Positions 55,842 to 63,230 of a DNA stretch of 64,000 nt are shown in pieces. Origin of the DNA: Oceanimonas doudoroffii (lineage in GTDB: Bacteria > Pseudomonadota > Gammaproteobacteria > Enterobacterales > Aeromonadaceae); assembly GCF_002242685.1 (NCBI RefSeq), contig NZ_NBIM01000001.1:1922001-1986000 (forward strand), in the 5' to 3' direction. The notes under the pieces are model-generated. The model was not told where the DNA came from and searched no databases. It worked only from the letters and a program-made list of their open reading frames with translations. Each line of letters opens with the position of its first letter. Within the stretch, counting starts at the first letter, position 1. The position numbers were made by a program, and so were the translations under genes.

Positions 55842-56864
55842 CTAGCCCGTTTTCGTGTTGGGAGCATCAACGCCGGCCCGGCGCATCAGCCAGCCGGCCA
55901 TCATGCCCAGAAACACAATGCGCAGCACATGATGAAAGATCACCCATGACGGCTCCAGCCCGGTGACCAGGGCCAGGTAGATCATGGCTTCCACCGCCCC
56001 CGGGGCATAAGCCAGCCACACCTGAAACACCGGCAGCCCCAGCCACCAGCCGACCAGCCCCGCCCACAGCAGCGACACCAGCGAGCTCGACAGGCTCACC
56101 AGCAGCCCCGCTGCCAACAGGGTGGCCATTTCCCGCGCCGGCAGCGGCCGAAGCCGGCTGCCCACCAGGGCCCCCAACAACACCATGCTCACCGGGATCA
56201 GTCCGTCCACCGGCAGCGCCGGCTCACCCAGCCAGGCGGCGCAGGCACCGGCAACGAACACGCCGGAGAGGATATGGCTGGCGGGCACTCTGAACCGGGC
56301 CAGCAGTTCGCCACTTCCCCAGGCCAGTATCACCAGCGCCAGGCTGGCAACGGCCGACAGGGTCTGGCTGGCGGGCGTGGCCGCCAGCGGCACCCATTCC
56401 AGCACCATGGCGGTGCTGACCGTGGCCACCAGGGCAATGACCCGCACCGTTTGTGACAGGATGACGCGAATGGGATTGTCCAGCTGCGTGGCCAGGGCCG
56501 CCATCACCGACAACGCCCCCGGGGACGCGCCCATGGCCGCCTCCTGCCGGGACCAGCCGAGCCGGTGCAGCAGGTATTGGCCGAGGGGCATCTGGGTGGC
56601 CAGACACAGCAAAAGCCCCGCCACGCTGACCAACAGCGAGGCGGGGCCGGGCAGGTGCAAGTCCAGCCGCAGCCCCACGGCCACGCCCAGACAGGCCTGT
56701 ATTGGCGGCATCAGCCGGCGGGGCAGCGCGACCCTGACGCCGAGCAACACGGCCACCGTGACCGCCAGCATGGAGCCCAGCAGCCAGTCGGAAGGAAAGC
56801 CGGCCCAGTGGGCCAGCCCGCCTCCTGCCGCGCCCAGCGCACCGGTACGCAGCCAGCTCATCAT
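55842..56864 (-). CDS. AbrB-family membrane protein
   Basis: Ten or more membrane helices in 340 residues, with the duplicated AbrB/COG3180 arrangement; GASPGALSVMAALA (about residue 115) and AYAPGAVEAMIYLALVTGLEP (repeat two) are the family motifs. E. coli AbrB was named for an effect on aidB; the transport function is not established. It is fused at the translational level to tctA (ATGA overlap). This operon position suggests a role with tricarboxylate uptake or export. Confidence 0.82.
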   Translation of the reverse strand: MMSWLRTGALGAAGGGLAHWAGFPSDWLLGSMLAVTVAVLLGVRVALPRRLMPPIQACLGVAVGLRLDLHLPGPASLLVSVAGLLLCLATQMPLGQYLLHRLGWSRQEAAMGASPGALSVMAALATQLDNPIRVILSQTVRVIALVATVSTAMVLEWVPLAATPASQTLSAVASLALVILAWGSGELLARFRVPASHILSGVFVAGACAAWLGEPALPVDGLIPVSMVLLGALVGSRLRPLPAREMATLLAAGLLVSLSSSLVSLLWAGLVGWWLGLPVFQVWLAYAPGAVEAMIYLALVTGLEPSWVIFHHVLRIVFLGMMAGWLMRRAGVDAPNTKTG

Positions 56865-58375
56865 GCTTCGGCAGCCGCCTGCTTCTGGCGCAGTGCGCGG
56901 CGACGCTTCATCACCAGCGGCAGCACCAGCACCATGGCACTCAGGGTCCACAGGGTCAGGGTCACGCCGTTGTTAAACAGTATGCCCCAGTCACCGGCAC
57001 TGATGGACAACGCCCGGCGCAGGTTGTCTTCCAGCACCTCACCCAGCACCAGGCCAAGGATCACCGGCGCCAGGGAGAAGCCCAGCTTGCGCAGCAGGAA
57101 ACCAAACACACCCAGCAGTATCATAAAGAACAGATCAAAGCTGGCGCCGTGAATGGAGTAGATGCCCACAAAGGTCAGCATCACGATCACCGGCACCAGG
57201 TAGGCCTGACGCACGCTCAGCATGCGCACGAAGATACCGACCAGGGGCAGGTTCATCACCAGCAGCGCAATGTTACCCACGAACATGGAGGCGATCAGGC
57301 CCCAGGCAATGTCCGGCTTCTGGCTGAACAGCAACGGACCCGGGGTCACATCAAACAGCAGCAGGGCGCCCAACAGAATGGCGGTGGTGCCGGATCCGGG
57401 GATCCCCAGGGTCAGCATGGGCACCATGGAGCCCACCGCCGCCGAGTTGTTGGCCGCTTCGGGCGCCGCCAGGCCGCGCACATCGCCGTTACCAAACTCG
57501 TTGTTCTCGCCGGCCATGCGCTTTTCGGTGCCGTAGGCCACGGCGCTGGCCACGGAAGCACCGGTACCGGGCAGCACGCCGATCACAAAGCCCACCAGGG
57601 TCGAGCGCAGCACGGTCCAGCGTACCTGCACCAGATCCGCCGCCTTGACGAAGGACTTGCTGACCTTTTCCAGCCGGCCACCGCCACCGTAGTGATGCTC
57701 CACCAGCAGCAGAATTTCGCTGATGGCGAACATGCCGATCACCACCACCAGAAAGTCGATGCCGTCAAACAGGCTGGTCAGGCCAAAGGTAAAGCGCAGC
57801 ACGCCGGTGCCGGAGTCCACTCCCACGGTGGCCATGGCCAGGCCGATAAGGGCGCCGATCACGGTTTTTACCGGACGCGAGCCCACCATGGACGCCAGGC
57901 AGCACAGCGCAAATACCATCAGCGCCACGAACTCCGCCGGGCCAAAGGTGACCGCCAGCCGGGTCAGCAGCGGGGTAAAGATCACCAGCAGGATCAATGC
58001 CCCCATGGAGCCGGCAAAGGACGACACCGCCGACAGCGCCAGCGCCCGGCCACCCTCGCCCCGCTTGGCCATGGGATGACCGTCCAGGGTGGTCATGATG
58101 GCGCCGGCATCCCCGGGCACGTTCAGCAGAATACTGGAAATACGACCGCCGTACTCGGCGCCGTAATAGACCCCCGCCAGCAGAATAATGGCCGACGCCG
58201 GCTCCAGGCCCATGGAATAGGCCAGGGGCAGCAGAATGGCGATGCCGTTGATGGGCCCGATGCCCGGCAGCGCCCCCATCAGGGTGCCGAAAAAGCAGCC
58301 GGCCAGCACCAGCCCCAGGTTCATGGGCGTCAGGGCCACGGCAAAGCCGCTGGCCAGGGTAGACAACACATCCAT
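56861..58375 (-). CDS. tctA: Tripartite tricarboxylate transporter, large membrane subunit
   Basis: The main permease of the TTT-type secondary transporter, 504 residues, about eleven or twelve helices. GALPGIGPINGIAILLPL and GVLPGTGASVASAVAYGTEK are the conserved paired TctA motifs, as are ISSILLNVPGDAGAIMTTLDG and the later LTLGIPGSGTTAILLGAL. I chose ATG 58375 (MDVLSTLASG), five bases after the tctB stop codon. It works with TctB and TctC. Substrates of the class are citrate-like tricarboxylates but vary (also glutarate, itaconate and others), so substrate is not certain. Confidence 0.92.
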   Translation of the reverse strand: MDVLSTLASGFAVALTPMNLGLVLAGCFFGTLMGALPGIGPINGIAILLPLAYSMGLEPASAIILLAGVYYGAEYGGRISSILLNVPGDAGAIMTTLDGHPMAKRGEGGRALALSAVSSFAGSMGALILLVIFTPLLTRLAVTFGPAEFVALMVFALCCLASMVGSRPVKTVIGALIGLAMATVGVDSGTGVLRFTFGLTSLFDGIDFLVVVIGMFAISEILLLVEHHYGGGGRLEKVSKSFVKAADLVQVRWTVLRSTLVGFVIGVLPGTGASVASAVAYGTEKRMAGENNEFGNGDVRGLAAPEAANNSAAVGSMVPMLTLGIPGSGTTAILLGALLLFDVTPGPLLFSQKPDIAWGLIASMFVGNIALLVMNLPLVGIFVRMLSVRQAYLVPVIVMLTFVGIYSIHGASFDLFFMILLGVFGFLLRKLGFSLAPVILGLVLGEVLEDNLRRALSISAGDWGILFNNGVTLTLWTLSAMVLVLPLVMKRRRALRQKQAAAEA

Positions 58376-58379
58376 GACA

Positions 58380-58814
58380 TTAACCTCCAAACACCGTGCC
58401 CACCGGCACATTCAGCTCCAGCAACCCGCTCATCACCAGGTGCCCCACGCCGCCCAGTGCCGCGGAGTAAACCAGGGCCCGGCCCCAGTCCAGCCCGAAC
58501 AGGCGGGCAAACAGGGTGCCGACCAGCCAGGTGGACAGCACAAACCCCAGCAACTCAAAGCTCCAGGCATAGACCAGCAGGCACAGCACCACCACCACGT
58601 GGCGAACAAACAGGCTGCGGCCATAGGCCTCTTTCAGCCGGTCGGGCCGAATGGCCAGCCACAGCGCGGTGCCCAGCAGCAACACCGCCAAAATCAGCGG
58701 TATGGCCTTGGGCCCTACCGGCTCATACTGAAAAGGCACGTCCAGTTGCCAGGCGGCGCCCCCCAGGGCCACCGCCAGCACCATCAGCGCCAGCGAAAAA
58801 CAACGATCCGCCAT
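58380..58814 (-). CDS. tctB: Tripartite tricarboxylate transporter, small membrane subunit
   Basis: A 144-residue TctB-family protein with four helices and a YEPVGPKAIPLILAVLLL motif typical of the family. The gene lies between tctC and tctA in one operon (spacings 11 and 4 bases). Confidence 0.88.
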   Translation of the reverse strand: MADRCFSLALMVLAVALGGAAWQLDVPFQYEPVGPKAIPLILAVLLLGTALWLAIRPDRLKEAYGRSLFVRHVVVVLCLLVYAWSFELLGFVLSTWLVGTLFARLFGLDWGRALVYSAALGGVGHLVMSGLLELNVPVGTVFGG

Positions 58815-58825
58815 GACGCCACTCC

Positions 58826-59812
58826 TTATCTGAGCAGTCCCATTTCTCGGGACAGGTTCTGAAACTTCTCGATTTCCGCCTTCACATAGGCTTCATACTC
58901 GGCACCGGACATGGACAGCGGGAACAGCCCCTGATGGTCGCGCACCTGGGCAAAGGCATCGTTCTGATAGAGTTCGTTGAACTGCTGCACCCAGTAACCG
59001 TAGGCCTCGTCGGAGGCATCGGGTGCCATGTAGAAGCCGCGCATGATGGGCCATTCCATGTCGAAACCCTGCTCGGTGGCGGTGGGAATGCCGGCAAAGT
59101 CGCCCTCCAGCCGCTCCGGCGCCATCACCGCCAGCACCCGCACTATGCCGGCGTCCAGCTGGCCCTTGATCTCGGACACATCCCCCGGATACACCTGAAT
59201 GTGGTTGCCCAGCACCGCCGCCATGGCGTCGCCGCCGCCCTCATAGGCCACATAGCGCATGGCGCGCGGATCCAGCCCCAGGCTGCGATACAGGAAGGCC
59301 GCCTTCATCCAGTCCTGACTGCCCACGGTGCCGCCGGCGCCAAACACCAGCTTGTTCGGGTTGGCCTTGAGATCCGCCGCCAGCTCCTCCAGGCTTTGCC
59401 AGGGCGCGTCGGCCTTGACGATAATGGCGCCATAGTCGGTGCCGATGGAGCCCACCCAGCGGGCGTCATCCACGTCCAGATCCCGGCCGAACTTGCTCAG
59501 GGCCAGGTTGAGGGAAGAGCCGGAGCTGAACGCCACCACGGCGTTGTTGTCTTCACGGCGGTTGCTGTTCATGTGGGTGTAGGCCACGGCGCCCACGCCA
59601 CCGGGCATAAAGGTCACTCGCATCGGCTCATTGAGCAGGCCGGACTTGTCCAGGCCGTTGGTCAGAATGCGGCAGGTCAGGTCAAAACCACCGCCCGGCT
59701 TGGCCGGCGCAATGCACTCCGGCTTGTCGGGGGTAAATTCGGCACTGGCGGTACCCGTCATCATCAGCAGGCCGGCGCCCAACAGGGCTTTGGTCAGGGA
59801 ATGCAGCTTCAT
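58826..59812 (-). CDS. tctC: Tripartite tricarboxylate transporter, periplasmic binding protein
   Basis: Binding protein of the Bug/TctC family, 328 residues, with a signal peptide (ALLGAGLLMMTGTASA, cleavage before EFTPD). ECIAPAKPGGGFDLTCR is the substrate carboxylate-binding region; WVGSIGTDYGAIIVKADAPW, NKLVFGAGGTVGSQDW and GGGDAMAAVLGNHIQVYPGD are TctC landmarks. GGAGAACTGTT precedes the ATG. It heads tctCBA-abrB and diverges from tctDE. Confidence 0.92.
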   Translation of the reverse strand: MKLHSLTKALLGAGLLMMTGTASAEFTPDKPECIAPAKPGGGFDLTCRILTNGLDKSGLLNEPMRVTFMPGGVGAVAYTHMNSNRREDNNAVVAFSSGSSLNLALSKFGRDLDVDDARWVGSIGTDYGAIIVKADAPWQSLEELAADLKANPNKLVFGAGGTVGSQDWMKAAFLYRSLGLDPRAMRYVAYEGGGDAMAAVLGNHIQVYPGDVSEIKGQLDAGIVRVLAVMAPERLEGDFAGIPTATEQGFDMEWPIMRGFYMAPDASDEAYGYWVQQFNELYQNDAFAQVRDHQGLFPLSMSGAEYEAYVKAEIEKFQNLSREMGLLR

Positions 59813-59891
59813 AACAGTTCTCCTTGTTTGGGGTTCCATGGCACACTCTCGGCCAGGTGAAGCCAGCCGCTTGTCGCCAAACCGAAGGTTG

Positions 59892-59920
59892 TTAACAAGG
59901 GCTTTACATTTACCTATGCT
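59892..59920 (+). promoter_or_regulatory. Probable sigma-70 promoter of tctDE
   Basis: TTAACA - 17 bases - TATGCT, 52 bases before the tctD start codon. Matches are 5/6 and 4/6 with ideal spacing; the start site should be near 59927. Confidence 0.55.
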
Positions 59921-59930
59921 ACTGCCCAAA

Positions 59931-59948
59931 GCTGTCACCAGGCTGTCA
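59931..59948. promoter_or_regulatory. Direct repeat GCTGTCA, possible TctD site
   Basis: Two GCTGTCA copies, 59931-59937 and 59942-59948, are 11 bases apart, the tandem spacing used by OmpR-family regulators. They lie just inside the tctD transcript and upstream of tctC, where binding could activate tctC and dampen tctD. Not tested. Confidence 0.5.
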
Positions 59949-59972
59949 TGAGCAAGGAAGGGGCCACAATAA

Positions 59973-60656
59973 ATGCGCATTCTCGTGATCGAAGATACCA
60001 CCGTGCTGGGCGAGGCCATTGCCGAGCGGCTGCAGAAGCTGGGCCACGGCACCGATCTGATTGGCAATGGCCGCCAGGCCGCCGACTGGCTGCGCCACCA
60101 ACAGGTGGATTTGATCATTCTCGATCTCAACCTGCCGGGCCTGGACGGCGACGCCCTGCTGACGGAGCTGCGCCAGCGCAAGAACAGCACGCCGGTGCTG
60201 ATCCTGACCGCCCGGGACGGCATCAACGATCGCATCAAGCTGCTGGATTCTGGCGCCGACGACTACCTGGCCAAGCCCTTTGACTTTGGCGAGCTGGAAG
60301 CCCGGGTGCGGGCCCTGCTGCGCCGCCGCCAGGGTTATGCCTCGGACGTGAGCGAGCACGGCAACCTGGTGTTCAACCGCACCGCCAAGACGGTCACCAT
60401 TGCGGGCGAGCCCTGCGGTCTGGTGAACCGGGAGTTCCGCCTGCTGGAGATCTTTCTCTCAGGGCTGGAACGGGTCATGAGCAAGGAAGAGCTCACCGAC
60501 CGGCTGTTCAATGCCGACGAAACCCCTTCTGCCAACGCCATTGAGCTCTATGTGGCCCGGCTGCGCAAGAAACTGGCGGGCAGTTCGGTGCGCATTCAGA
60601 CCCTGCGCGGCCTGGGTTATGTCGCCCATGTGCAGACGGAAAACAGCCAGCCATGA
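59973..60656 (+). CDS. tctD: Two-component response regulator, TctD-like (OmpR family)
   Basis: DNA-binding regulator, 227 residues: receiver domain (about 1-115) with acidic pocket Glu7-Asp8, phospho-acceptor Asp51 in LIILDLNLPGLDG and Lys in AKPFDF; then an OmpR-type winged helix (about 125-222) with NREFRLLEIFL and YVARLRKKL. AAGGAAGGGG precedes the ATG. It overlaps tctE by four bases. The divergent tctCBA operon is the likely target, as in Salmonella tctDE; the symbol rests on this context. Confidence 0.88.
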   Translation: MRILVIEDTTVLGEAIAERLQKLGHGTDLIGNGRQAADWLRHQQVDLIILDLNLPGLDGDALLTELRQRKNSTPVLILTARDGINDRIKLLDSGADDYLAKPFDFGELEARVRALLRRRQGYASDVSEHGNLVFNRTAKTVTIAGEPCGLVNREFRLLEIFLSGLERVMSKEELTDRLFNADETPSANAIELYVARLRKKLAGSSVRIQTLRGLGYVAHVQTENSQP

Positions 60657-62056
60657 CCCCGACGGACGACGTGCACCACCCGGCCCTGCGCCGCCGGCTG
60701 CTGGTGCTGAGCGGCGTGGTGCTGACGGTACTGGCACTGCTGGCACTGGCGCTGATGCACAATTATGCCCGCCGCACCGCCGATCGCAGTTACGACATGA
60801 TGCTGAACAGCGCCATACTGCAACTGGGCCAGTCGGTGCGCCACACCGGCCAGGGCTTTGCCGTGGATCTGCCGGTGGCGGCCTTTGCCACCCTGGCCCA
60901 GGCCCCGCAGGACAGGGTGTTTTACCGCATCAGCGTCAACGGCGAGGTACTGACCGGCTACCCGGACCTGCCCGCCCCGCCGCCCCGCGCCCCGGAGGAG
61001 CAAGCCCTGACGCAAGCCAGGCCGGATTTTTTCAACCTCACGTATCAGGATGAGGCCATTCGTGTGGCCCGGCTGGTGCGACTCAACACCGAGCGCCTGC
61101 CCCAGGACGAAATCGTGATCGAGCTGGCCCAGACCCGGCTGGCCCGGGACGCCATGGCCGAGGCCATGCTGCATCCGGCCCTGGAGCTGATGCTGGCGGT
61201 ACTGGCGGTGGCCCTGGGTCTGCTGTGGCTGGGCATCTATTACGCCTTTAGTCCGTTTCGGCAGTTGGCCCGGGCCCTGTCCCGGCGCTCGCCCCGGGAT
61301 CTGACCCCCCTGGCGCTGCCGGTGCCGAAAGAAACCCTGCCCCTGCTCGACACCATCAACGACTTCATCGCCCGCCAGCAAGCCCTGCTGGAACGGGTGG
61401 AGTCCTATACCTCGGTGGCCGCCCATCAGCTGCGCACGCCCCTGGCCACCCTGCGGGCCCTGTGCGAAAACGCGCGGGACGAGGGCGATAACGGCCGTCG
61501 GCAACGACTGCTGGCGCAACTGGTGGAGCAATGCGATCAGCTGTCTTTAACGGTGCGTCACCTGCTCAATCAGGCGCTGCTCGATCACCGCTTTCACAGC
61601 CGCGAGCCGGAGCCGGTGGCGCTCAACGCCCTGGTACGGCAGGTGTGCATGGAGCTGGCAGTCCAGGCCCTGCATCGGGGCGTGGAGCTGGCCTTTGTGC
61701 CGGCGCCGGCGGAGCGGCAACTGCGCGGCGACGCCTTTGCCCTGACCCAGATGCTCAACAACCTGATCGAAAACGCCGTGGCCCACAGTCCGGCCGACGG
61801 CCTGGTGGAGATCGCCGTGGGTGCCGACGGCTGCATTTACATTCGGGATTCGGGCCCGGGCATTGCCGACCAGGAGAAAGAAAGGGTGTTTGAACGTTTT
61901 TACCGAGGCACCGCCAGCCGCCATCACGGCAGCGGCCTGGGCATGGCCATCGCTCGGGACGTGGCCGAGCACCATCATGCCCGCATTCGCCTCACCGATA
62001 ACCACCCTCACGGCCTGACGGTGGAAATTCGTTTTGGCACGGAGGCCTGGCTGTGA
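60653..62056 (+). CDS. tctE: Sensor histidine kinase, TctE-like
   Basis: Membrane kinase, 467 residues: membrane segments about 18-40 and 175-200, the intervening periplasmic 2CSK_N-type sensor domain, a HAMP-like linker, and a HisKA/HATPase core. The phospho-acceptor is His258 in SVAAHQLRTPL; the N box is MLNNLIENAVAHS and the G boxes RDSGPGIADQ and GSGLGMAIARDV. It begins within the tctD stop (ATGA) and ends overlapping the next gene (GTGA). It presumably phosphorylates TctD in response to a tricarboxylate. Confidence 0.9.
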   Translation: MTPTDDVHHPALRRRLLVLSGVVLTVLALLALALMHNYARRTADRSYDMMLNSAILQLGQSVRHTGQGFAVDLPVAAFATLAQAPQDRVFYRISVNGEVLTGYPDLPAPPPRAPEEQALTQARPDFFNLTYQDEAIRVARLVRLNTERLPQDEIVIELAQTRLARDAMAEAMLHPALELMLAVLAVALGLLWLGIYYAFSPFRQLARALSRRSPRDLTPLALPVPKETLPLLDTINDFIARQQALLERVESYTSVAAHQLRTPLATLRALCENARDEGDNGRRQRLLAQLVEQCDQLSLTVRHLLNQALLDHRFHSREPEPVALNALVRQVCMELAVQALHRGVELAFVPAPAERQLRGDAFALTQMLNNLIENAVAHSPADGLVEIAVGADGCIYIRDSGPGIADQEKERVFERFYRGTASRHHGSGLGMAIARDVAEHHHARIRLTDNHPHGLTVEIRFGTEAWL

Positions 62057-63081
62057 ACTGGCTGATCCTACTGCTGTTATGCCTGCTGCCGACGGCGTGG
62101 GCGGAACAAAGCATACGGCTGCCTGCCACCGGGGTGGAGCAAACGCAACTGGTGCTCTATAGCGCCACCGACTACCAGCACATGGCGCCCCTGCTGCAGG
62201 CCTTTCAGCGTCGCCGGCCCGACGTGGCCATTGTCTTTGTGGACTTCAATTCCCAGCAGCTGTATCAGCGCTTTCTGGAAGAAGGCAGGGACTCACCGGC
62301 CGATCTGTTGCTGAGCTCGGCCATGGATCTGCAGCTTAAACTGGTCAACGACGGCCATGCTCGGCCCTGGCACTCCGACCGCACCGATGCCCTGCCCGCC
62401 GGCGTGCACTGGCGGCATGAGCTGTTCGCCCTGACCGTGGAGCCGGTGGTCATGGTATTCAACCGCGATCTGTTGGGCCCTCATGCCCTGCCCCGCAGCC
62501 GCCAGGAGCTGCTGGCCCTGCTGCGCCGGGATCCCGCGCGTTTTCAGGGGCGTATTCGCGCCTATGACATCACCCAGAGCGGCGTGGGCTATTTGCTGGC
62601 CACCCAGGACAGCCAGCAGGGGGAAAGCTACGGCCGGCTGCTGGAAGCCTTTGGCGGCCTGTCGGTACGCCTGAGTGAAAGCAGCAACCAAATGCTCACC
62701 GAGCTGGCCGAAGGCCGGGCCGTGCTGGGCTATAACCTGCTGGGCTCTTATGTGGCCGCCGCCGTCGACAACCATCCCCAACTGGCGGCGGTGGCTCCCC
62801 GGGACTACAGCCTGCTGTTGATGCGCCTGGCGCTGATTTCCCGCTATGCCCGGCAGCCACAACTGGCGGGCGAGCTGCTCGACTTTATGCTGTCCCCCGT
62901 CGGCCAGGCGGCGCTGGCCGACGGTGGCCTGCTGCCGCTGTTTACCCCCGAAGCCGGGCTGACCGTGCGCCCCGAGGGGCCGGTCACCCCCATTCCCCTC
63001 ACCCCGGCACTGCTGCCGGCACTGGATCCCCTCGACAAGCAGGGTTTTATACGCACCTGGACCGGCTCCATGGCGCCCTGA
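62053..63081 (+). CDS. Periplasmic binding protein of extracytoplasmic type, coupled to tctDE
   Basis: A 342-residue protein with a signal peptide (LILLLLCLLPTAWA, cleavage before EQS) and a class II binding-protein fold (SBP_bac_6/FbpA-like): TQLVLYSATDYQHMAPLL, PADLLLSSAMDLQ, EPVVMVFNRDLLG, and LLGSYVAAAVD are typical. The start is a GTG overlapping the tctE stop (GTGA), so it is translated with the kinase. No ABC permease or ATPase lies nearby. Such orphan binding proteins are known to feed ligand state to a kinase, as PgtC does with PgtB/PgtA, so it may be a co-sensor rather than a transport subunit. Confidence 0.8.
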   Translation: MNWLILLLLCLLPTAWAEQSIRLPATGVEQTQLVLYSATDYQHMAPLLQAFQRRRPDVAIVFVDFNSQQLYQRFLEEGRDSPADLLLSSAMDLQLKLVNDGHARPWHSDRTDALPAGVHWRHELFALTVEPVVMVFNRDLLGPHALPRSRQELLALLRRDPARFQGRIRAYDITQSGVGYLLATQDSQQGESYGRLLEAFGGLSVRLSESSNQMLTELAEGRAVLGYNLLGSYVAAAVDNHPQLAAVAPRDYSLLLMRLALISRYARQPQLAGELLDFMLSPVGQAALADGGLLPLFTPEAGLTVRPEGPVTPIPLTPALLPALDPLDKQGFIRTWTGSMAP

Positions 63082-63085
63082 GCCG

Positions 63086-63122
63086 CTGCACCACGCCGGG
63101 CGCCTGCCTTGTATTGGTGCAG
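63086..63122. promoter_or_regulatory. Possible NtrC enhancer sites upstream of nasA
   Basis: Half-sites TGCACCA (63087-63093) and TGGTGCA (63115-63121) are 21 bases apart. They are perfect NtrC halves, each with a weaker partner, so they may form two adjoining NtrC dimer sites (63087-63104 and 63105-63121). The centre is about 96 bases upstream of the expected start, a normal enhancer distance. Confidence 0.5.
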
Positions 63123-63143
63123 CACATCTTTCGCGCAGAAACA

Positions 63144-63156
63144 TAAACAATTGATA
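63144..63156 (-). promoter_or_regulatory. IHF-binding site between enhancer and promoter
   Basis: On the minus strand the 13-mer TATCAATTGTTTA matches the IHF consensus WATCAANNNNTTR at every defined position. It lies between the NtrC-like sites and the sigma-54 promoter, where bending would bring them together. Confidence 0.65.
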
Positions 63157-63174
63157 AGTAAACATTTATAAAAA

Positions 63175-63190
63175 TGGCACGGCCCTTGCC
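63175..63190 (+). promoter_or_regulatory. Sigma-54 promoter of nasA
   Basis: TGGCACGGCCCTTGCC matches TGGCACG-N4-TTGC fully, with the GG/GC pairs ten bases apart. It is 41 bases before the nasA ATG, giving a start near 63200 and a leader of about 30 bases, too short for a NasR-type antiterminator. Confidence 0.9.
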
Positions 63191-63230
63191 TGATGAGATG
63201 AACCATCTTTTTATGTTTTGCAGGGCCACG

